This document shows positions 18,136-30,172 of a stretch of 64,000 nt of DNA, piece after piece. Origin of the DNA: Sipunculus nudus (taxonomy: Eukaryota; Annelida; Sipuncula; Golfingiida; Sipunculidae); assembly GCA_026874595.1 (NCBI GenBank), contig CM049306.1, forward strand, positions 39,990,019 through 40,054,018, in the 5' to 3' direction. The position numbers and the translations under genes were made by a program. Numbering within the stretch: position 1 is the first letter of the stretch; the number at the start of each line of letters is the position of its first letter. Below the pieces are notes generated by a model. It was not told the origin of the DNA and searched no databases. It was given only the letters and a program-made list of their open reading frames with translations.

Positions 18136-18549
18136 GTATGCATATTTCCGTTTCTTTCTTCAGGGACAGTTTCCTTGCCTTAAAACGTACACTTAATTCA
18201 TCTTTTATGTCTTTCTACTCCAATTAAATTAGAGGTTAAGTAAAGCTATGTTGAATTAATGTCTTCCTCACATTAACCTGTACTTTAAACGTAAAAAAAT
18301 AGTAACCAGTCAAAGATCATCGAAAACCGGAGTGCCCCCGCGTCCTATTCCGGTTCACAAAATAATGTAAACATCACTACTGACCAGGTCTGGGCCTATA
18401 AGACACTGGGCCACCTTTCCCCTCCCCTTTTCGATGCTACTGCTTCTCTGCAAAGTCATTTAATCGTTACACTCATGTAGTTACCTGCAAGAATATTACT
18501 GACGGTTATTCAGCAATTGAAATAAATACATACAGTATCATAAATTTCT

Positions 18550-18784
18550 TTAATTCGGCCGGAAGGTGTACACTAAAATCTTGTCCTCGTAGTACGAAGG
18601 AACAAAGAGTTCAGTGTAGCCATCACCGTCAGCGTCAAAGGTAGACTGGCCCCCGATGATATTACCGACGCCAGCTTCATACATCGTTACCCGTGTGTAC
18701 TTCCAGTCTTCCACTTCCGGTCGTAACAAGTAGACGTTTCCGTCGTCATCCCCTGACAGGACAATCCACGGTTTCTGGTTTGTT
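18550..18784 (-). CDS. FG-GAP gene A, exon 6 and stop
   Basis: Acceptor TCTACCAG. It encodes WIVLSGDDDGNVYLLRP and STFDADGDGYTELFVPSYYE, and ends VYTFRPN with TAA at 18552-18550. Confidence 0.92.
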
Positions 18785-21700
18785 CTGGTAGAAGATGAAA
18801 CAACCATTCAAATGCAATATTCCGCGCTAGTAATTAGTAAATAATATTTGCGAACCAAATCTTACGTTCTTGTTATTCGTGGAAGGAACAGGAACCCACA
18901 GGAGAGAGAAGAATCATATCTCCGAGTGCAACAAACCTAAAACTGTACCGTATGGCGTCAGTGTTATGTGCCTACAATATATACTCTGTAAAATGCTCAA
19001 ATTTGATATAATTTGAGATAGATTTCAAATTCAGTTTAGATGCTGTCTTTGAAATTTGTGAAAACACATTGGATAACCCAGATCTACAAACATGACATAA
19101 CAAGATATTTCTCTTCATGATCACCGGATAAGTAAGACGACTTGTATAGTACATAAGTATATTAGAAGTCTAACGTAATTACCAGGGTAACGATTAAACT
19201 TACTGTGCGGTGTTTGGGTAGAACGGCAGGGCGATCCCTGGGCTTCCTGCGTTCGGCACTCCAGAGCTGGCCATAAAGCCTGATGTCAGCAGGTGTTCAG
19301 TGTAGTAACCGGTCCTAAAAATAAAGGTCTTCATTCCCCAGGGCTGTATCCTGAGCATATTCCGGGGGGGGGGGGGGGGGGGCAGTTAATGTTTTGTCAG
19401 AGCATTGCATAATTATGGGGTGTATTGATTTTTTTAAATACATGCTATCAATTGGCATTTCAAACGTAATTGCTTGCTTTTATTTACGTGGCTAAAGGGT
19501 AACTGAGTGATATCCACCAGTTATTTGAACTTTCCTGCAAGTACTGCCATTTTTTTTTAAATTTTACTTTAGAATGCTCAGATCTCGTGTGTGTTGGGGG
19601 AGGCTCAGGAGGCTACGGTACTGCTCTCAGGGGAGCTTACCTTGGCCCATGCTCCCCTGTATCTATATCCCCTGTATCCTGTACCTATGTGTACCAGAGG
19701 GTTAATTGTCTGATAGTGACATGGCAAGCCATTTTAACATTTTAAGCTGGGTAAATAATATTTGTGAAAGTAGAGAATATTGTTTTATCTGATGCTCACT
19801 GAACAGTTTGAAATGTATTTTTAAGAAATGTATTTACCCAAACGTCCAAAACTTAACAGTTTTTGCTATAGTCTTCATGGCTTTATTCTTATTCTGCGTC
19901 TTTGTGATTAAACTCCATATGGTGCTCAAGTGTTCTTAATGTCTTACAAACAACTAGCTTATAAATTACTTTCGTTATTTGTATAGTTCGCACCAATTTC
20001 TGTAATAAAATTAAAACGTTTAGATCTGGAGGACACATATAGGTTTTAGGGAACACAGGTATAGTTGATAGGAGAATATATACCGGACTGGCCCCGATTC
20101 TATAGTATTAAAATATTTTGGCAGCAGCCCATGCATCTATGCATCATTAGAAAACAAAGAAAAGAGATGGCGTTACCTGAAGTCATTTGGGATCTGATAG
20201 GCCACCAGTGACCCGTTTGTTTCAGCGTTCTTTGGGACAAGAAGATCGAGCTTGCCATCAAAGTTTAGATCAGCGACACGTACATCAAAGAATCTGTGAC
20301 CGGTTGCGATCACCCTGCTCTGCACCTGTTAAATAAACAGATTCAGCATCCTTTCATAAAACAAGGTAACTCAACTTTTTGTCTACATATTTTTATGCAT
20401 TGTCTTAACGTTCAAATGTATTTTTAAATTGCTCTCTTGTGGTGTGTGCCTGTTTGTCTCCTTCTTGCTACAGTTGCAACCACCCGATAAAGCCCATCGT
20501 ACTTTTTTTTCACGAAAAAACAATTTAACAGTACTGTACAAATAGTACAAAAAGTAAAACATGCATGACAGATAATTCATGGCTTTAAAATTATTCACGT
20601 TAACATTGTATCAAATAACATATTTTACAAAACAGATAAAAACATCCAACATCATGAAGTGAACATTGAATTTGTTTCTCCGATAATAATATATAACTTA
20701 GTCCACAGAGTTTTATATACAGTTAACTTTTTTTTTTTGATAAAGCTGACTCTTTTTCCACACAGTTATATATGGAAATAAAGTGTACGGAACCGTTTAT
20801 AGTTAAAGACTGTTTTTACATTCTGTAGAATATACATGTATATAATATTTCATTTACAAAATAAATTCTTTTAACAATTTATCTGTGCTGTTATTCAAAA
20901 TGATATGTTCTCTATCAAAACTCGTATGATTATAAAAAAAAAACTCAACCATAATGTCGCCTTTGTTCACAAATCTATTACAATTGCACAATCAGCAAAA
21001 GTATGTAAAAAGGTTTCTTTTTTTAAACAAAAACAAAAAGTACAACTATCCTGACCTTATATTCAAGCTTTTACAAGGAAAGGGTTTAAAGTTAAAATGC
21101 TATGCAATAATTTGAATTGAAAATATCTTAGTTTCGTTGATATAGTTTTCAGACCTATTTTTCTAAAAGCTTCGAGTAAATTATTGTGGTTACATTCCTC
21201 CAAATCTTTTTGCCATTTCAAAAAACTTTGAACTGAAGATCTATATTTTCATCTTTTTATTTCTGTGAAGGTAACCGCCTCCATCTGTTAATGCAGATGT
21301 ACCTTTTCCGGTTTCGGACTACGTGACAGGGTAGTATCACACGCTTCCTCTCAGTATATACCATGGCGTCAACCAGGCCCGCGGACTACTGCACCTGCGG
21401 GCCCTGGGTGCGTAATCGTTCCCATTGCAGGGTCATACCATTGGGAAACCCCCGAAAGGCCCACTCGTTTGTGAGCGAAACACGGCCGTTGGGCACGGCC
21501 TCTCCATTAAACCTGCAGAGGGCTCTCCCTGATATAGGACCGACCATGATTCAAACTAACGATCTCCCGGCTTTGAGCCCTGTGCTCTATCCCTGAGTCA
21601 CAGAAACCGGTTATATATTTTTTCTAATCATTATGCTATGAATCGACTTTTTTAATAACTTATCAATATTATTTTAAAATTTTTGTGTATATGTAGAGTC

Positions 21701-24700
21701 ACTGTGAAAATCTTTTAGTTCTTTTTCCATTTTATAGGGATTGAGTGTATAATACTGTTGTATGTCATTTAGTGTTATACAATACCATTCTATTTTTTTT
21801 TTCTAATTCTAGATGCTAAAACTTCTGCACAAATTTTAAATAAATAAGGTAACATGGGGCAGCTTTGCCGTACTCCTCTGCTTATTGGGAAGGAGATGGA
21901 GCCCCATCCATTATTTATGACACAAGATGATATGTCTGTATAGAAAATATCAGCCCAATTCCAAAATGTAGTCCCAAAATTATATCAATGAAAGACCATA
22001 CTAATAGATCATAAGCTTTTTCAAAATCTATCATTATAAAGTTAGCTTTAATCTTATTTTTACTGCAATAGTTATTTAAGTTAGAAATTCTATTAAGGCT
22101 TTCTCCTATATTACGATTTATTTAAAAATCCAGTTTGATCTTGAAGAATCATTCTTTTGAGGACTAACGGTGACCTTCGTGCTATACATTTAGTGAGTAG
22201 CTTGTAACCAATTTTCATTAAATATATTGGTTTCCAATTCTTCAGTGTGAGTGGATCTTTTTATTTTTTAAACAATGTAATAATACCTCGACGTGAGATA
22301 TTAAGTTTTCCTTCTCTATATGAATATTGATAAGCAGTAATCAAATCATGTTTAATATATTCCCAGAAATATCTAAATTCAACTGTTAGACCATCTGCTC
22401 CAGGGGTTTTCCCCATATTTTAAAGATTTCAGTGTACATGTTACGAAATATGGATACGATATTATACGAAGCATATTAGGACACAGAGAAAAAAAAATTA
22501 TCTCGACTTAATATCTCAAACTGTCGACTTCATTCTCGAGATTAAATTTCACGGGAAAAATATTTAAGTCCCCGTTCAAAAGCGGGCCGGGGGGGGGGTC
22601 AAGGAGGTTAATTCCCCCCCCCCCCCCCCCCTCTTTTTCACCCGCCGCAAACTTTTCTCATGGGTTTCCGACCACTTTTTGCGGTCTGGAACCCCCCATT
22701 TCCGGACTTGGGGATCATTTTTAGGCTCTGTCATTAGTCCTCCTGGATTGGACCCCCCGCCCATTTCCTAAATCCTGGATCCGCCACTGCCTTTTGCGTT
22801 GTACGAACCATCGAATGCTTAATAAGTGACGTATTTTAAAGTTATATGGGCCCTTTCATATATCTGGCGTCTGTCAAATTCACATAATCCCTTGAACCAA
22901 ACCCAAGAGTTACAAGTTGTCCGTATTAATTATATCCACGTGTTTATCACATGGGAGAGGGTTGGGGGGGGGGCGCCGAAATAGGCTGACTATAGTTATA
23001 GTCCATGACTAGAATACTTGACAGTTCAGGAAGGGCTCCGCAAAATGGCAATAGACTTCCAGTGCGGACTAACCGATGCTTGACCTGATTACATGAAGAG
23101 ACAGAGGGAACTGACCCATTACAGTATTCTAAAAACTGAACCAGGATGTTGAGGTTTGAATCAGTGATAGTAGTATATGATGGTGTTTGAGTTGAGCATC
23201 CCAGTTAAGCAACAGAGGTAGGCTATAATTTCACATGTAATATATTAAACTGTGAGCCCGGTAAGCATAAAAACCAGTTGGACGGTCCTGTGACCTTGAC
23301 CTTTGAACTTGTGATGTCAACAGAAATTTGGTTCTTCCCGTATTGTCAGGTAATCCAAAAATGAAGTTTTTGAATGAAACATTTACAATGCCTGCATGAT
23401 CTTTTTAAAGGAGTAGGTTCTGTGCACCTTCATCTGTGACCTAATGACCCCGAAATCAAAAAGGTTATAAAATTCGTGATGAGCCATTAATAAATCAAGT
23501 ATGAAATCCATATGTCAATTCAAACTGGAATAATCAGTCGGAAACAAATCTAAGGGCAGACGGCTCCTGTGACCTTGACCTTTGACCTCGTGATACTAAA
23601 ATCCACAGGAATCTTCCCCTTTTGGCAGGTGAGCTATATGGTTAAGATGGAAGGTTAGGGATGAAAAGTTTGGCTTAAAATGGATCCATGATGTTTTTAA
23701 AGATGTTCTTGCTTTAGAGGTTGGCCATATAAAACTGAAGTTTGAAATCCCTTTGTCAATCCAAACTGGAGTTATCTTCCTGAAACGAATTTGTGGACGG
23801 ACGGACAGACAAACGAGCAGGGTAATTACTATATATTATAAATAGATAAGTTGACTAAAGATAATCTGAGCTATAGTTATGGTCTATAACTCTAGTTCAG
23901 ATTACCTTTTGTCAACCTATCAAAAACATAAATGAATTAAATCAATGAATAAATGGTTTGAATAATCTCGATCATCTTTCATTCTGATTTTTCTTTCTGC
24001 AAAATACTCTGGTTTGTTCTTAAAGCAATTAATCACCTGCATGTCTTATTTATAGAATTTATGTGACACCGACTTACCTTGCATAAACATTAAAGAACTG
24101 AAGGTAATCCCTGCTAAAAAAAGTTCGTATAACGCCACTGTGACTAATGTAAAAGGTTTTTTTTTATCTACAGGCCATTGGTACATAAGGTACTTGAGCC
24201 CATGATAATGTACAGAAAACATGCAATATGGGGGGGGGGGGGGGGGAATGTTGAAAAATTCCTAGTTGTTGTTGGTGAGAGCATATGAAGGAATGGAATA
24301 TTTGTCATTTACAAAACTCTGTATATTGAAGCCAGATGTCCTTGTGGAAGAGTTCGATAAGGACCAGCGGCCCTTTTTTAGCGCCCCACGGTCCATGTTA
24401 TTTAAACACGTATATGTAAACAAAAGGGACAACCTGTTCTCCGTTTGATGGGTTCTTTCTTTGATCTCGAAATATTAAGTTGAGTTCTCGAGATATTATC
24501 TCATGATCTTAATTTTATTCTTTCCTAAGATATTGGCTTCCTATCGAATCTTTTTTTTAGCATGTCCAACTTTTCGTACCGTAATTTGCAATCTTAATTC
24601 CTCCTCATGAGTTTAACGCCTACCCAGAATGTCCTCTTCTTCCGTCCAGTGGATCCTCTTTGTCGCCTTCTAACAATTCGGCTACCAAGCGCATAAAGCC

Positions 24701-27700
24701 AATTTTCTGCGATAAACAGTTCCAACTGTTTCATTGGCAGCCATGTTGCTGATCCATATATTTGATGTTTTATGCTAAATTATCCCACCCCCTTTTGCAC
24801 TAAAATTCGTATAATGTACGGGAAAATACGATACGGGTCTTGGGTATTTAAGATATGAAGTTGCAAAAGTAAATTACCAAATCGTACTGTATTCAAATTT
24901 TGTAACTGAACTCTGTACGCTAGGCTCGAAAAAAAAAGGCATTTTCGGCAAACCCCTGGAGCAGATCAAGTTTTTTTTAGGAAAGGGGTTCAACGGGGGA
25001 GGAATAATAAACAAATCTTATGATAAAATAGTCCTCAGGTCCGGCAAAAGTGGGTAAAAAATTTCCTTAGGTCTGGTAAAAGTGGTATGGGTCTTGGTCG
25101 CAAAAGAGTTTGAAACCATGATTTTAAAAAAAAATATTTGCTGGGCAGCTGAAAAAGAGAATGGACGGGCAGACCAACCTGGACCCCAACCCCTGGATTT
25201 GCTATCCTGCATATGCGTCGTATAATGATATTGTTCCTATATATTTCCCTGTCCGCCACCCTCACACGCTTTAAAAAATATCTAAATGGACAAAGTCTAA
25301 TTAAGTATGGTCGATGGTCTGCCTGAAAAATCAGTCTATTTATTTTTCTTTTTAATTTTTCTTTTGCCAACATTAACGTAATATTTTAAACACATATCTA
25401 ATTTTTAAATAACATTAACAAAGCGATGCAATTTTACCATGCTGAGGTCATCCCACCGGTCATTTGGATCCATGGTCCAATGTACGACCAACTTTTGACT
25501 GAAGTAACCCACAGTAAAGATGACGTTGTATGAGCGACCAGCGGCGGTCAGCGTGGCTGGTACACTGAACGTGTCACAGAGACCTTGATTCATCAACGTC
25601 ACGGACCAGGGGCTTGCAAACTTGTCGGGACCGTCAGGATGACGGAACCAAACCATCTCCGTTTCTGATTGAAATAAAAAAGATTTAAATAAAAAATAGC
25701 TGAGTGTCTGTAGTGTATAACCACTGCACGAGGAGCGTATGACCTAAATTGCGTTTGCCGCATGAAATTTATTATCTGCATGCAACCTTATCCAAGTAAA
25801 AAATAGAATAAAATAAAAAACCGATAACCTGTTTCCATATCCCGGCGGGCACGACAGATAAAGGCATCCTTCAGAGCGTCTCCGTTCATGTCTTTCCAAA
25901 GGGCCCTGTGGTAGAACCAGTCCTTGCCGTCGCCGTCCGGGTCTGTTGAGATGTCATGGCGGACTGGGGAGGAGAGGTCCCGGATATCTATCACGTTAAC
26001 AGCTCCGTCGTTCTTTCCGGGGACGATGAACCCGTCTGGCTGGCAAACAGCCTCGTACCCAAAAACGTCCCCTATAAAGTTGGAAGGCAAACTAAACACA
26101 GTCATAGAGCTCATTCATATACACCGATATCAAAAGAATTTTTTTAAGTTTTTCATGAAAATATAATTGGGGAGAGAACGAGAGCTTTGATATCGGCCAA
26201 AACCGCTCTAGATAATCTTATTTCTGGTGATTTTACTATATAATTTGACAAATGAGCTGAATATATTCAAAAATATTTTGAGCTTTTTACAAACATAGGT
26301 AAATGGATATTTTCAAAGTTTCTTGCCACCCCATGACCCCATAACCCCCTTCCCATCTGGAGTGGGCATGATGTTCGAGCCCGGATTCTTTACACGTGGA
26401 AGCCATTAATATTCCATGGGCATCATCAGCCGAGATATGATCATTGATGTTTCAATCACTGAGCATTTTCCTCTGCTCTGCCGGAACACCAGCAAATAAT
26501 ATATTGTGGAGGCGATTGACCTGAAAACTGGCCGTCTTTTGTGGGTCCTAAAGTGTTAAGCTCGTTTATTTCAAACGGGTTCACGTCTATTCACGTTGCA
26601 CTGTCATGAAAAGCAAACGCCTCTCCTTTTCTCCCAGAAAGGTACATAAGTATACTTTGGTTTTTTCCTTTCCCATGCGTGGGACCAGATCTGGGTTTCA
26701 TACGTACACAGGACTGTATAAATTAGGTCTGGAAACACTTTTAAAAAATCTGCATTTATCTCTCAGCTTAGGTTACAATCTTACTGTGTATAATCGGTAT
26801 CATTTACCCTATGTCACATACATTCATACACATACACTCTCCAAAATTGTTACCCAGGCAGAAGTATGCCAAATGGAAGCTTTCAGGTTTTAAGGTTTTG
26901 TATACATGTGCGGAGCTACGAATACCACGGGAAACATAAGCTGTTGATTAGATAAAAGAGCGAACCTTTGAAGTTTCATCAATGTTTTACCATTGCACTT
27001 TATAGGCTAAATTTAACAGGGACCGTTCACTCTAAGATGAAATGCTGATGATAACTTGGCCATGTCCTCTTGCTAGTCCCTCATTGTCTAGAGAGTCCCC
27101 AAAGCTACAAATATACCCTTAACCACAGGGCTTGTAAGACATCAGAGCTACCTACCAGCCCTCTTAACTATAATTTGACTGCCCAATTTGTACCATGCTT
27201 GGGAAACCGGTAATTAACGATTTCTCGGGGATACAGGTGTCATAGAGTTATTGTTTAATTAATATTTTCATAGCGTTATTGTTTAATTAATATTGTCATA
27301 GAGTTGTTGTTTAATTAATATTGTGAGTAGTTCAGAGTAAGTTTGCATGTATTTGATAATTGTTTTAAATGGTTATTACGACAGACGGCCTGTCATTTAG
27401 AAGAGCTTAAAGTTTGCACAGGTAATGACAAACCGTGAGGGTAACACCAGCATCGGGTCAGGTAATGTAGGTCAACATTATTAGCAGGTCAGGTCGCGGA
27501 GGTCACGAGCAAGGTGCGCCTTGTTTAGTTAATTAGGCAAATAGCTGATTGGTCCAGTGGCCCGTGGCATAAACTTAGAGTGACCACCAGGTGCAGATTG
27601 GATCCGCTGATTACGTATATATAGGGGCACATTTAGTCGTGTCGGCAGAATGTATCATTTTATACTGATGTACAACATTGAATAAACTTTCATCGCTACA

Positions 27701-29515
27701 CGCCGTGCTGAGTTCTCTTCATAACACAGGCCCGAAATTCCCTGGCTGGGCGATATAACCCGAAGGTCACAAATGGGGGGGGGGGGGGGGGGGGGGGTCT
27801 CTGCTCATCCGAGAGGAAGGAACAACTGAGAATGTAAATGGTAATAATTACTTTAATACAAAACTTACAGTTGGTTCTCAATCTCTTTGCAAGCTGCTTC
27901 TCGGCAGTCATTAACTTGGTAAACAGCTACAAACCTCGTCTGGAGCTCTGAAAGACCAGCGTTCGTCAAATCATTCTTGCTCAGTTCTCCAGCCTCGATC
28001 TCGTCCTGACGTTGCCTCGACGTTTTCACTAGACTGTCGCTTGCTCTTAGAACAATAGACCCACTCTAAAAATCTACTATCTACGCAAAACTCTCAACAC
28101 CATTAACTGGCCACCCTTTTGGTAAAATAGGCTGTCCTGGGTGCATGGTCAGGGCCAGGAAGAGCCCTTCACTTAGTCTCTGGTGTCTGAATTAGACGAG
28201 AGTGTCCGCTCCCCGACCTTTGGTGGAAAAGGTAGAAACCTGGAGGAAATGCTTGCTTCTCATATGTCGACATCTAGTCAGGCAATTATATATGACGTGT
28301 TTACTAGAAAACCGGTAATCGACATAAGGGGAAATGTTTTGTTGTTGCTCTTTGACCATCACGTTTAACTTAAAGACTGGCAGTATGTGTTTTGGCATAG
28401 TAAGCTATTTATATTAATTTCAAACTCGGACAGACCCTCTGGCCATTCGGTGTTTTGAAGCTTAAATTGATGTGTTGTTTTTATCTGTATTAAAGACCCT
28501 ACTGGCTGAGAACATAGGCAAGCGGTACACTGTATCGACAGACCTCCGCCGCCTCTGACGGCAATGCCTTTAAACATGCGAGTCAATGTTCTTAGTTTTG
28601 TTTAAACTGTATGATAGATGAAGACAATTTTTCTTTCAGGTCGATATCAAGAGAGCTATCTGGCATTATTCACGAGAATAAAGACCATGGCATACTTTTA
28701 GAACTCTTAGACAATTAATATACAAGGCTCGAAAAAATCCAGTTGAAAGAAAACGGCTTTGCTGCCATTTTCGCTAAAGAGTGAACTGTAGTGTAATATG
28801 TTTAGGATTGTTATGAATTCTAAATAGTGGATTTCGGATCCTGACCACACTTAGGGGAATCGAGATAAGCTTTGTAGAGACATTCCTAAAATCTTTTCAA
28901 ATGGAAATGTGCTATCCAGATTTTCGGTTAGATCCGGAAATACAGACAGGCCAACAGACCAGATACAATATCCCTTCTTGGGTAATTCAGAAGCTACAGC
29001 AGCATATCCAGAGGCGGAAATCTAAGGGGTCTTTTCAGCCGCAGCAACTTTTTCAAGAGTTTCAATCAAATCTGATGGCTTGAACAGCCCCTTTTGCTGA
29101 GGACTTTTTAAAGCCTAATTAAGGTTAGCTCATCATTCTTCCATGCTTGGTTCATCCCTGTATGAACTTCCTGTATCAGCCCCTGAGCACATTTTAATAT
29201 AGAGGACTTAAACTCACCGGGTATCTGACTTGGTTCTCTTGGCCACGTCAGCTGGTTTGACAGAACAGTAGGCGTTGTTGTATTCAGTGTTCCCAGGTTT
29301 TCTCCGATGAATCTGTACATGTACAAGTGGTCTATTGTAAACGGCACGGGGTCGAATGCCGCCAGGAGGAGGCTGTAACGCCTGTTAGGATTCGTCGGGT
29401 TGTCATGTTCATAAACATTGGTAAAACCAGGTTGCTCAACTGTTAGCTCTCCTAACAATGACCACTGCGCCCCGGCGAGAGAACACAATGCTAAAAAAGA
29501 ACAAACCTGTAGCAT
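18550..29515 (-). CDS. secreted FG-GAP/VCBS-repeat protein, copy A (intact, six exons, 420 aa)
   Basis: Six exons (29218-29515, 25829-26071, 25438-25664, 20178-20325 with its last base at 20177, 19204-19314, 18550-18784) join in phase with GT-AG borders to 1263 nt including the stop. Residues 1-16 form a signal peptide (MLQVCSFLALCSLAGAQ), so the protein is probably secreted. Calcium-loop-like repeats of the FG-GAP/VCBS type lie at residues about 143 (DPDGDG), 160 (DMNGD), 275 (DLNFDGKLD) and 393 (DADGDGYTE), which suggests a small beta-propeller. There is no transmembrane segment, GPI signal or integrin-like tail. The function is unknown; extracellular ligand or carbohydrate binding is only a guess. 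It converges on muskelin. A frameshifted paralogue lies at 45.5-53.9 kb. Confidence 0.88.
19204..19314 (-). CDS. FG-GAP gene A, exon 5
   Basis: Acceptor TTTTTAG, donor GTAAGT. It encodes TGYYTEHLLTSGFMASSGVP, then NAGSPGIALPFYPNTA. Confidence 0.9.
19364..20176 (-). other. FG-GAP gene A intron 4 with a G homopolymer
   Basis: It begins with a G run of about 19 bases (19364-19382). The rest is AT-rich and diverged from the equivalent intron at 46312-46924. Nothing else was recognised. Confidence 0.5.
20177..20325 (-). CDS. FG-GAP gene A, exon 4
   Basis: Acceptor TTAACAG, donor GTAACG. 149 bp encoding VQSRVIATGHRFFDVRVADL, then NFDGKLDLLVPKNAE. The DLNFDGKLD loop is the clearest FG-GAP calcium motif in the gene. 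Confidence 0.92.
20620..22440 (-). mobile_element. decayed L1-like LINE in intron 3 of FG-GAP gene A
   Basis: On the minus strand, fragments in several frames read as reverse transcriptase of the L1/Tx1 type: PGADGLTVEF at about 22410-22380, DPLTLKNWKPI, MILQDQTGFLN, DISSCVINNG, and GVRQ.CP..PYLF at about 21880. A C-terminal piece at 20960-21250 has TKLRYFQFKLLHSILT and a C..C-H-C zinc-knuckle pattern (CTFC, H, C). Many stops and frameshifts mean it is dead. A SINE splits it at 21316-21612. Confidence 0.7.
21316..21612 (-). mobile_element. tRNA-derived SINE, minus orientation
   Basis: Read on the minus strand it starts AACCGGTTTCTGTGACTCAG with A-box-like GACTCAGGGATAGAGC and a decayed B box (AGTTTGAATC). 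It ends GATACTACCCTGTCACGTAG. It matches the better-preserved copy at 49185-49512 from end to end. Confidence 0.75.
22585..22795. mobile_element. MITE of the TGGCGGATCC family with long G and C runs
   Basis: It ends CCTGGATCCGCCACTG, the inverse of the CAATGGCGGATCCAG start at 14501. It contains a C run of about 20 bases (22613-22632), TTTTTGCGGTCTGGAACCCC and GTCCTCCTGGATTGGACCCC, as in the 14.5-kb copy. Confidence 0.7.
22980..23830 (+). repeat. dispersed repeat with TGACCTTGACCTTTGA motifs
   Basis: Two diverged units carry CCTGTGACCTTGACCTTTGA (near 23288 and 23569), and each is followed by TCAAACTGGAGTTATC-like and GAAACRAATTTGTGGACGGAC-like blocks. The leader (CTCCGCAAAATGGCAATAGA, 23036) matches CCCCGCAAAAGGCCAACAGA at 36785, so this is a second copy of the 36.8-38.0 kb array. 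Confidence 0.75.
23831..24939. other. intron 3 sequence, nothing recognised apart from a G run
   Basis: A poly-G tract lies at about 24231-24247. The remainder shows no coding similarity. Confidence 0.45.
24940..25215. mobile_element. degenerate MITE of the TGGCGGATCC family
   Basis: It has the same block order as the 17.9- and 47.3-kb copies: a GGAAAGGGGTTCAAC opening, GGTATGGGTCTTGGTCGCAA, GGGCAGCTGAAAAAGAGAATGG and CAACCCCTGGATTTGCTATC. Confidence 0.6.
25438..25664 (-). CDS. FG-GAP gene A, exon 3
   Basis: Acceptor CAATCAG, donor GTAAAA. It encodes EMVWFRHPDGPDKFASPWSV and FTVGYFSQKL, and ends DRWDDLSM in phase 0. Confidence 0.9.
25829..26071 (-). CDS. FG-GAP gene A, exon 2
   Basis: Acceptor TTTATAG, donor GTTATC. 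It encodes DVFGYEAVCQPDGFIVPGKN and then the DPDGDGKDWFYH and DMNGDALKDAFI repeats. The paralogous exon lacks four bases here. Confidence 0.9.
26072..29217 (-). other. intron 1 of FG-GAP gene A
   Basis: A 3.1-kb intron. It holds a solo LTR (27238-27726) and a G run (about 27775-27797). Its exon-1-proximal part, about 28500-29110, is similar to 52700-53510 in copy B (shared GGAAATGTGCT and TTAGATCC blocks). Confidence 0.6.
27238..27726 (+). mobile_element. probable solo LTR
   Basis: It begins TGTCATAG and ends TTCATAACA (TG...CA rule), flanked by CAGG at 27234-27237 and 27727-27730. A TATATATA box lies at about 27616-27623 and AATAAA at 27681-27686, the order expected for an LTR promoter and poly(A) signal on the plus strand. 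Three near-identical TTGTTTAATTAATATT blocks lie near its start. It differs from the LTRs at 30.7-35.8 kb. It is absent from copy B. Confidence 0.5.
29218..29515 (-). CDS. FG-GAP gene A, exon 1 (signal peptide)
   Basis: Starts at ATG 29515-29513, chosen because the paralogue keeps a Met at the same place and the hydrophobic leader (FLALCSLAGAQW) follows at once. The donor is GTGAGT. It also encodes YSLLLAAFDPVPFTIDHLYM and an N-glycosylation sequon in LNTTTPT. It ends in phase 1. Confidence 0.88.
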
Positions 29516-29580
29516 AATGAGTCCGATGAAGAAACGTGCGGTTAAGGAAATCTTTCTTCTGTTCAGAGAACTTAGCTGTA

Positions 29581-29590
29581 TATTATATTT
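29581..29590 (-). promoter_or_regulatory. TATA box of FG-GAP gene A
   Basis: Minus-strand AAATATAATA lies about 70 bp before the ATG, followed by TACAGCTAAGTT. The paralogue has the same downstream block after TATATAA (54014-54008), so the box and its flank are shared between copies. Confidence 0.55.
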
Positions 29591-29739
29591 GGCGCATGTC
29601 CTTTGGGAGATAAACAGCTGATGGGTTCCACAGGCCTAGTTGTCCTAGTTACGTACCAGGTACAAAGTTACCAATGGAAAAAAGCACACGTGCCTAACCT
29701 CACATTCGTTTATCAGTACAATATATGCTACCACTTGCA

Positions 29740-30172
29740 TGTACAGTGGCGTCAATTTACCTTCAAATTGGGATGGGGGGATGACTCGCAGGCCCGGGGG
29801 GGGGGGGGGGGGGGTTATGTATATATTGAAAATTGGGACCTTTTTTATAAACACACATACGTACACACACACACATATATATTTATATATGCACCTTTTA
29901 TTGTATTGTGTGACATATTTAAAAATTATCACAATTAACTGTACGGATTTAAATAGTTAGTATGTTAAAAATATATTGTAATTCTAAACCAGTTTAAGAT
30001 ATAGAACATTTTATAGTATACCAAATTAAGTCTATAATCCTAATTATTAATATATTTAATTTCAAATATATTTATTACTATTCTCAGGGGGATGCCCCTA
30101 GAGTGTTTGTGTGTGTCCGGGGGGGGGGGGGGTAAATATACCCCCATCCCCATATTGACGCAACTGTGTACA
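29740..30172. mobile_element. about 430-bp MITE, TIR (A)CAGTNGCGTCAAT
   Basis: Left end ACAGTGGCGTCAATTTACC and right end ATTGACGCAACTGTGTA are inverted. Both arms carry a G run followed by a T-rich stretch (about 29798-29814 and 30120-30133). Its interior is AT-rich with a CA/TA microsatellite. Confidence 0.6.

Noticed and set aside
29645-29932. Val-Cys-Val repeat frame on the minus strand
   Set aside because: Translation of a CA/TA microsatellite and a G run within a MITE.
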